DNA from: Colius striatus
Taxonomy: Eukaryota > Chordata > Aves > Coliiformes > Coliidae
Direction of reading: 5' to 3'
Assembly (NCBI RefSeq): GCF_028858725.1
Contig: NC_084789.1
Location: 35,037,548 to 35,101,547 of the forward strand
Length of the DNA stretch: 64,000 bases
Shown here: one piece after another, positions 58,276 through 64,000 of the stretch
Layout of the letters: every line of letters begins with the position of its first letter
Numbering within the stretch: position 1 is the stretch's first letter
Made by a program: the position numbers and the translations under genes
Notes under the pieces: model-generated
The model's input: only the letters and a program-made list of their open reading frames with translations
Database searches by the model: none
Told to the model about the DNA's origin: nothing

Positions 58276-58800
58276 TATGACTTCTGATATGTATTATACA
58301 ATATGGAGATGTGCGCTGCCGGATAGCGGCCTGCATGGCTCTAAGTAGGTCAAAAAGGCGTCGATTGCGCACATCTTTAATGCGAGCATCTTCTATTCAC
58401 TGAGAAATTCCTGCAACATAAAAAGAGTCAGTTACAATATTCAACGGTTTACACCACCACATTTCAAGGGCCCGAACAACCGCACAAAGTTCTAAAGTCT
58501 GTAAAGAGTCCATTTCCGTGGCATGTAATAGCTGGTGTTTCCATTGTCCTGCATCTTCTGATACTATTACAGCCCGCTGAGATTTCTTTCCTGCGTCTGT
58601 ATATGCTGTAACGGCATTTGACAAAGATTGCTCACTTAGCTTAGGACGAATAATCCACTGTTGTTGTGTCATACATGCCAACATCTTAGATTTTAGGGAC
58701 TGCATGTTTATTTTTTGGGCAGATAACAATAAACTAAGCTGTGGAGGCTCCGATGTTGCTATGATCCATTCCAGATCTCTTTTCACTATAGACACATATC
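58235..58800 (-). pseudogene. pol: pol: RNase H (provirus G)
   Basis: Catalytic features YTDAGKKS, LELCAVVRA, VTDSFYVAG, and HIRSHKYNIGLGAGNARA at the end. A TGA after GISQ (58397-58399) interrupts it. It is out of frame with RT because of a shift near 58790 (RT ORF ends GASTA, RNase H ORF begins SIVKRDLEW). Otherwise it aligns well with the RNase H of provirus D. Confidence 0.87.
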
Positions 58801-59940
58801 GTTCCGGGCTCTTGGCCGCTCACCTGTAAGATTCGAGTGCGTCCCTTTCTAATAAGCATTGCTAAGCCCACAGTTTTTTGTTCAATTGTCCATTTAGGCT
58901 GTAACGTGGTGAATAGCCATTCCAGGACGATTACCCTCTCTTTTTGTTTTCTGCACTGTGTTAATGCCCCAAGAAACTGTTCTTTGCCCTGAAAAATGGT
59001 CAAATCAATGGGGCAATCTGGATCACGACGATCGACTTGCCGAGTGGTAATGACGTCAGAAATTTCAGCAATGGTTTGCAGTTGTTCTGCTGTCGGCTGT
59101 ACTTTTGCCGATGGGTCTGTTCCCTTCAATAGGGGGCGCAGCGGTTCTAGCATGTCATTAGTGATTCCAACAATAGGGCGCAACCATTGCAAATCCCCCA
59201 TTAATTTTTGTCCATCATTTACAGTTTTTATCTTGGTATGAATATGGAGCTTTTGCGGCCTAATATGAGCCTCTGTAATACTCCAGCCCAAATACTGCCA
59301 TGCTGGACATCTTTGTACCTTTTCAGGAGCAAGAGTCAGTCCCTGTGCTTGTAATATGGTTTCTAGATCTCTCTCTTGATCTGCAGTAAATGCCTCCTCC
59401 TGAGCAATGAGGATATCATGCATACAATGATACACAAGTGCATGGGGCCACTTATGCCGAATGGGTCGCAGGGCATTATCTACATACAGCTGACAAATTG
59501 TCGGACTATTTTTCATCCCTTGCGGCAGCACAGTCCACTCATATCTCTGTGCTGGACTCTCTCTGTTCACTGCTGGTATCGTAAATGCAAACCGCTGATG
59601 ATCATCTGGATGTAATGCAATCGAGAAAAAACAGTCCTTCAAATCTATTATTAAGATAGCTCAATTTTCAGGCAACATTGCCGGATTCAGCATGCCAGGT
59701 TGTAGGGCCCCCATGTCCTGCATCTGATCATTGATGGCTCGCAAATCATGCAACAAGCGAAATTTCCCTGATTTCTTAGGTATAACAAAAATAGGAGTAT
59801 TCCAAGGGCTCGTAGATGGCTTAATATGACCCAATTGAAGTTGTTCCTGTACCGGGAGATTGGCCTGGTGTAGTCTTTCTCCTTCCAAGGGCCACTGCTC
59901 AATCCAGACGGGTGTGTTAGAATGCCACGTCAGCCGGATT
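58734..59940 (-). pseudogene. pol: pol: reverse transcriptase (provirus G)
   Basis: Fingers: [33 protein letters not shown] sits where Trp is expected (LPEN-stop-AILIIDLKDCFF, 59661-59663). The palm is then open for 302 codons with [15 protein letters not shown]. The YMDD motif is replaced by CMHD (ALVYHCMHDILIAQ), losing one of the two catalytic aspartates and the Tyr. Thumb motifs LAPEKVQ and GDLQWLRPIVGIT are intact. The active-site change makes the enzyme dead independently of the stop. Confidence 0.9.
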
Positions 59941-59971
59941 GGGAAAGACCACAGTCCAGCAGTGCCCAGGG

Positions 59972-60244
59972 CTAAAAAGGTGTATGTTCTGTTGTTAGGA
60001 CTGCTCGAATTTGGGTGAGATAATCTCGACCGATCAGAGCATCCACTCCTTGTGGTAATGGCATTACTGTGACAAATAGTCCTGCTGTTTGGTGGTCGAG
60101 GGTAATCAAAATTCTGTCAATACTACGCATAATCGGAGAGGGGCCGCTGACACCCTCTACCCCCCTAACAGATGGCTGTAACGGCCAGGATCGAGGCCAT
60201 CTGTCTCGTGACACAATAGTAATGTCTGCGCCAGTGTCCAACAA
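59972..60244 (-). pseudogene. pro: pro: aspartic protease (provirus G)
   Basis: Active site LLDTGADITIV, flap-region GPSPIM, and ALIGRDYLTQI near the end. A TGA lies three codons before the DTG (60245-60247), separating it from the dUTPase part in the same frame. The protease domain itself shows no other damage. Confidence 0.88.
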
Positions 60245-60247
60245 AGC

Positions 60248-60796
60248 TCACAAGACAATTGAATCAGTCTGATAGCTAAAAGTTACCATAGTCATCGGGC
60301 GTCGATTCATTGGCAATGCTAACAGTGCAATCCCACCAGAGGACCCAAATCCTTGATTTCCTCTCCATGGTGCCTCTGCTGCAGCATCTGCTAAAAGGTG
60401 AGGCACAGGCACAAGCTGGGCAATACGGCTGCCTTTTGGAATGTGTACAGGAGGAAACAATGTATAAGCCACAATCTGTATTACCCCAGTATAGTCTGCA
60501 TCTATCACTCCGGGGACTATCAAGAGACCGTTAATAGCTGATGATGATCGTCCTAAAAGCAAAGCACCACAAGAGCTCCCGTTACATTGTAATGGTCCTG
60601 TCAGAGTAGATGGTATCTTGACAGGTTCTCGTGTAATAAGAGTGGTATCTACTGCTGTAATCAGGTCGAATCCCAGGCTCCCCTTGGTTGCTGGGCTGCA
60701 GGCTGGAACGTTTGGTGAACATATTGTGCCAGAGCCGCTACTGTTGTCGTTGCACGGCTGCCTGTCGCGCTCACTCGTCCGTTTCCCGACCGACAC
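60248..60796 (-). CDS. pro: dUTPase part of pro (provirus G)
   Basis: 182 codons, overlapping gag by 136 nt in the -1 frame, so expression would need ribosomal frameshifting. Motifs: KGSLGFDLITAVD, GVIDADYTGVIQ (uracil-binding region), SRIAQLVPV, and the glycine-rich NQGFGSSGG. dUTPase keeps uracil out of viral DNA. The ORF is intact to the TGA in front of the protease. Confidence 0.85.
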   Translation of the reverse strand: MSVGKRTSERDRQPCNDNSSGSGTICSPNVPACSPATKGSLGFDLITAVDTTLITREPVKIPSTLTGPLQCNGSSCGALLLGRSSSAINGLLIVPGVIDADYTGVIQIVAYTLFPPVHIPKGSRIAQLVPVPHLLADAAAEAPWRGNQGFGSSGGIALLALPMNRRPMTMVTFSYQTDSIVL

Positions 60797-61917
60797 CCAC
60801 CAGTTATATGAGAATTATTTTGACAAGTCTCACACCGTATTTTAGCTTTACAATTCCTTTTGTAGTGACCCTCTTTACCAGAACAAAAACACTTAACCCG
60901 TTTTTCCTCCCCTTTACTTGCCCCACTATTGGATCTTAAGGGGGCTAATGCTGCTGCGAATGCACTTTCCTGAGCTGCGGCTAAATCTTTTCCCATATTC
61001 TCGATTTTTTCCCCCATGCGAGACAACACCTCTACCAACATAGCTTGATCCGCAGCAGGAACTCGTGACATTCGCTCCAGCATATCCTCTATCGAAGCCC
61101 CGATTGGCAAGGTAACCAGCACTCCTTTAGTTTGTATATTGCTATTTTCAAGGAGGCATTGTTTTAACAGCGGTCCTTTAAGGTAATCGGGGACCCCAGC
61201 TTTGTTTAGAGCCTCAGCCACTCTGTCTACAAACGGCCCAAAAGCCTCGCTCCTCCCTTGTCGTATACTCATATAAGAAGGTACAGGAGCGGATTCACGT
61301 ACATGATCTAAAGCAAGACGGGCAGTTCGCATACTTTCTCGATTGACCTCGGGTCCCATATATAGTTGCATTTCTACAGTGGCAAAAGGTCCTGTTCCCA
61401 TTAATTGTGCTGAGATGACCCCAAAAAGAGGATCATTTTGTTGTCTGGGAATAGTCTGACTGGCATCACATTGCTGTTGCCAATAAGCCTGCCATAATAA
61501 TTTTTGAGACTGAGTAAGTATTAATCTCATGACAGCTTTTATATCCTCCGGGAGTAATATCCCGGTGCTCCAAATATAGTTTAGCATTTGTTTGGCAGGT
61601 TCACTATGAATACCTCCTTCGTTAACTGTAGCTCGCAATTGGGTGAGCAATTTCCAATTTAAGGGGTGATAATCACCATTCACATTCCCCACCGCATCTC
61701 TCATATACAATGTTGGACAAGTCAAAGTGACGGCGGCTTCATAATCCCCCTCTCCACTAGCCTGCTCAACCACACGTCGCCAGTCAACACCACAATAATG
61801 CACTTGAATAATCTTTTTGACCCCACTCTGCTCCTTTGAAGGAACACATGGAGCTGAAGATTCAGGCAATTCCTTTTTCTCAGCAGATTCTGTCTTTTCC
61901 CTTGCACCGTTTCCCAC
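60661..61917 (-). CDS. gag: gag: capsid and nucleocapsid (provirus G)
   Basis: 418 open codons. Capsid has the major homology region near IRQGRSEAFGPFVDRV. Nucleocapsid has two CCHC knuckles: the first reads CFCSGKEGHYKRNC, in which the second Cys is one position early and Ser stands where Cys is expected, while the second (CETCQNNSHITGGC) is regular. The ORF is not in frame with matrix; the shift lies in the linker between about 61980 and 62110. The capsid aligns with that of provirus A (for example AGVPDYLKGPLLKQC and AGVPEYMRGALLKQC). Confidence 0.88.
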   Translation of the reverse strand: MGNGAREKTESAEKKELPESSAPCVPSKEQSGVKKIIQVHYCGVDWRRVVEQASGEGDYEAAVTLTCPTLYMRDAVGNVNGDYHPLNWKLLTQLRATVNEGGIHSEPAKQMLNYIWSTGILLPEDIKAVMRLILTQSQKLLWQAYWQQQCDASQTIPRQQNDPLFGVISAQLMGTGPFATVEMQLYMGPEVNRESMRTARLALDHVRESAPVPSYMSIRQGRSEAFGPFVDRVAEALNKAGVPDYLKGPLLKQCLLENSNIQTKGVLVTLPIGASIEDMLERMSRVPAADQAMLVEVLSRMGEKIENMGKDLAAAQESAFAAALAPLRSNSGASKGEEKRVKCFCSGKEGHYKRNCKAKIRCETCQNNSHITGGCRSGNGRVSATGSRATTTVAALAQYVHQTFQPAAQQPRGAWDST

Positions 61918-61922
61918 AGCTG

Positions 61923-62459
61923 TTAAGGGAGCGGCCGATCTAGAGGGCAGATGAGGGGGGGTGCTTGGAGTACAACATGAATCAGGGACTGACTCAGACG
62001 TCGAGGCTGTCGAAACCGCAGCCGCAGTTGCTGTCCCACGAACTGCAACATGTTCACCAGAAAAGGGAGGAGAGACATACCGATACCGAGCAGTCCAGCT
62101 GTCGGCTCGACTGCAGTCTCAGGCATATCAAGCCGCTGAGTCACAGCAGCAGCCAAATTCTTTTCCAACTTATACTTTTTCAAACAGTTAATTACTTCTC
62201 TCCACTGTTTCATCAGTTTCCGAGCAGTCTTATCTTCGTCTATAACCAAGTCCCAAAGACAAGTCCCATATGCTCTCCACTCCTCCTCATCAAAATATTT
62301 CTCAGAGTCCTTAAAAAAGCCTTTACAATTACCATATACAAGTAGACCACATAAATCGGTCAATTTTAAGTCCACCCCCCGCTTTTCTAAAAAGCGATGT
62401 AAAAGTGAGAGTCCTTTTCCATGTTGTCGGATCCTCATCTCACTGCAACCTGTAGTCAC
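61923..62459 (-). CDS. gag: gag: matrix ORF (provirus G)
   Basis: 178 codons from ATG 62459. The helical matrix region RFLEKRGVDLKLTDLCGLL, YGNCKGFF and TARKLMKQWREV resembles that of proviruses E and copy 2. Its second residue is Thr, so no myristoylation signal. The last part (after about residue 120) is a frameshifted reading of the Pro/Ser linker; the correct linker frame reads YVSPPFSGEHV and TPSTPPHLPSRSA into capsid. Confidence 0.8.
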   Translation of the reverse strand: MTTGCSEMRIRQHGKGLSLLHRFLEKRGVDLKLTDLCGLLVYGNCKGFFKDSEKYFDEEEWRAYGTCLWDLVIDEDKTARKLMKQWREVINCLKKYKLEKNLAAAVTQRLDMPETAVEPTAGLLGIGMSLLPFLVNMLQFVGQQLRLRFRQPRRLSQSLIHVVLQAPPLICPLDRPLP

Positions 62460-62587
62460 TGCCCCGGGTACAGCAACCTCCGCTTGGGAACCGGCAGACT
62501 TCCTCCGACGACGACTGCCTCTGCCTCCAGATTTTCAAGTCTCAGCTCCCCGCAGGCAGGCTCTTTACCTGGTAACACCCGGTGATG

Positions 62588-62605
62588 GTCCCTGTTCGGG
62601 TGCCA
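62588..62605 (-). other. Primer binding site, tRNA-Lys3-like
   Basis: Minus strand TGGCACCCGAACAGGGAC, one mismatch (A for G at position 5) to the tRNA-Lys3 complement, two bases from the LTR end. Confidence 0.85.
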
Positions 62606-62607
62606 TA

Positions 62608-63493
62608 TGCCTCGAAGTTTTCGGCTCTTGGCCTGAAAAATGAACCAGACTCGAAGTCTGCAAACCAGGCTCGAAGCCTGAAAGCAGGCTCGAAGCCTGA
62701 AAAACGAACCAGACTCGAAATCTGCAAACCAGACTCGAAGTCTGCAAACCGAGCTCTAAGCCTGAAAAATGAACCAGACTCGAAGTCTGAAAACCAGGCT
62801 CGAAGCCTGAAACCAGGCAAAAAGCCTGAAAAATGAACCAGACTCGAAGTCTGCAAACCAGACTCGAAGTCTGCAAACCAAGCTCTAAGCCTGAAATATG
62901 AATCAGACTTGAAGTCTTAAAACCAGACTCGAAGTCTGAAACCAGGCTTGAAGCCTGAAAAACCAGCTCCAATCCTACTTCATGCGGAGATCAACCCAGG
63001 GTCCGATTCTCAACTGGATGGGAAGAAATCAGTCCTACTCAATGTGAGTGACAGCAGAAATCTTCATTTTATTAAAAGCAGGCTCTAACTTATATATCCA
63101 ACAGCTTCAAAGCTAGCTCAGGAACAGCAGATAATAGATTAAATTCTTATGTTCATCCTACTTGCGGTTTCTGCGATAAGCAAGCTCCCTCACATTTTCC
63201 CATCTTGTTTTCTCCGAAGTTGTTTTCCACCTTGAGCTGTTAGCTCGTTAGCTGAAAACAGCCCGACCTTGAGCTATTAGCTCTTTAGCTCAAAATAGCT
63301 CGAACTTGAAGGAGCAGAAAGCGGCCTGCTGTCTGCGCTGACTACGTGACAGCAACTACTTTAACCATGGCTCTGACTCTGGTCTTGATTGTGCATTAAA
63401 TTCATACAACTAGAGCTCAGATTGCCTTGTCCCATTAGGCCTAAAATTATACCCTGGGATCCATGTCCATTCTCCCTTAACCATTCCTCCACA
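62608..63493 (-). repeat. 5' LTR of provirus G / 3' LTR of fragment H, 15-unit hairpin array
   Basis: 886 bp. The U5 part, about 62637-62965, carries fifteen units such as CAGACTCGAAGTCTG and CAGGCTCGAAGCCTG. Upstream, near 63233-63305, a second small duplication (TTGAGCTRTTAGCTC) is present that the other LTRs lack. Longer than its partner LTR (649 bp). Confidence 0.88.
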
Positions 63494-63978
63494 ATTCCCC
63501 CGTTTTGTTTGTGCACAATCAAGTCTGAGTCAGTCGTTGCACTGCCTTCATAATACAACTATATATTATTCTAAATATTACAAGCAAAAGAAAAATAACA
63601 AAAATCCATCTTAACCTTTCTTTGATTAACATAGTCAACCAAGGTGACAACCCCCTAAAAGCTGATTGAAGCCAATTATCAAAAGGGTTATAACCCACCG
63701 GAATATTCTTAGCGTGAGCCTTTAAATATGCCAAAGCTTTGTGAATAGATTCACTATGATCAGAAAGATTAAAACAACAAATGCCTTCAAAGTCTTGGCA
63801 TCCGTGCCGTTCCGCTAATAGCAAAAAATCAATAGCTGCACAATCTTGCAAAAAGGCATGTCTAAGGCTTTTCTGGTCTGCCAACAATTTTTTCAATAAC
63901 ATCAGTAGTAACATTAGCTTACTGCTCCGACCAACACACTAATTTTTCTAACTACCGTAAGGCCTGGGCTCCCTTAAG
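63494..63978 (-). pseudogene. env: env TM of fragment H
   Basis: TM in one open frame of 131 codons: [16 protein letters not shown]6CC as CQDFEGICC, LAYLKAHAKNIPVGYNPF, membrane segment (WIFVIFLLLVIFRII). It ends in QRLTQT through a small deletion before the polypurine tract. SU is absent. The upstream border (gcccttaagcattcctccacac-like patch, then satellite CAGTGCT) repeats that of fragment J. Confidence 0.85.
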
Positions 63979-64000
63979 CATTCCTCCACACAACAGTGCT

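Larger units (their letters stand above)
55412..63493 (-). mobile_element. Provirus G: nearly full-length class II ERV, Lys3-like primer
   Basis: Minus-strand order: 5' LTR (62608-63493), primer site, gag, dUTPase-protease, RT, RNase H, integrase, env, 3' LTR (55412-56060). About 8.1 kb with every gene recognisable. Broken by five in-frame TGA codons in pro-pol, several frameshifts and a changed RT active site. Its 5' LTR is also the 3' LTR of fragment H. Confidence 0.9.

Noticed and set aside
62542..62972. ORFs coding FRLRAWF/DFESGSF-type repeats as a repeat protein
   Set aside because: They are translations of the LTR hairpin array, open in several frames on both strands because the unit lacks stops.

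Overview
The window looks like heterochromatic, repeat-dominated DNA from a bird. The evidence is a reversed CR1 LINE tail (about 15.9-16.2 kb), avian-type class II endogenous retroviruses (ERVs) with a tRNA-Trp primer site, and a tektin gene as the only recognisable host gene. Almost everything else is (i) a tandem satellite with a monomer of about 190 bp, roughly 90 monomers in nine blocks, and (ii) ERVs inserted in, fused to or broken by that satellite. A sex chromosome or unplaced heterochromatin is plausible, but the sequence does not prove it.

Layout: 1-3489, minus-strand provirus A (RT, dUTPase-protease, gag, 5' LTR). 3492-10298, plus-strand provirus copy 1 carrying a different element, C (4037-6714), with an intact 654-codon ORF. 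10299-15277, satellite with an ERVL-like LTR inside. 15278-20121, a permuted TEKT3 block: last exon first, then 3' flank and CR1, then the 5' exons with decayed splice sites. 20122-23095, satellite. 23096-29107, provirus copy 2 with two LTRs and a 6-bp target duplication. 29108-33711, satellite. 33712-35918, a young deleted relative of element C with almost identical LTRs and a 5-bp target duplication. 35919-39390, satellite. 39391-56534, a large imperfect palindrome region: env/LTR fragment J, satellite, and a class I ERV with a tRNA-His primer in each outer part, with minus-strand provirus D/E and plus-strand provirus copy 3 between them. 55412-63493, provirus G, nearly full length on the minus strand. 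63494-64000, the env end of a further copy (H), sharing an LTR with G.

The most unusual content is a recombinant ERV lineage, seen three times. Its protease and RT have been replaced by an unfamiliar ORF (Arg-rich motif, PPSY motif, Cys cluster), a first truncated env and, in two copies, a segment of unknown origin. These are followed by an integrase remnant and a second env. Copy 2 was integrated in this form, as its target duplication shows, so it must have been mobilised by proteins supplied in trans. Also notable are the small ERV whose ORF joins three predicted membrane segments to a Gag-like part, and LTRs of the G family whose 3' part is an array of 15-nt hairpins with compensating stem changes.

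Nearly all ERV genes are broken by stops, frameshifts or deletions. Exceptions at ORF level are the element C ORF, the integrase of D, and the capsid and dUTPase ORFs of G. All coordinates were read by eye; junctions given without a target duplication may be off by a few bases.
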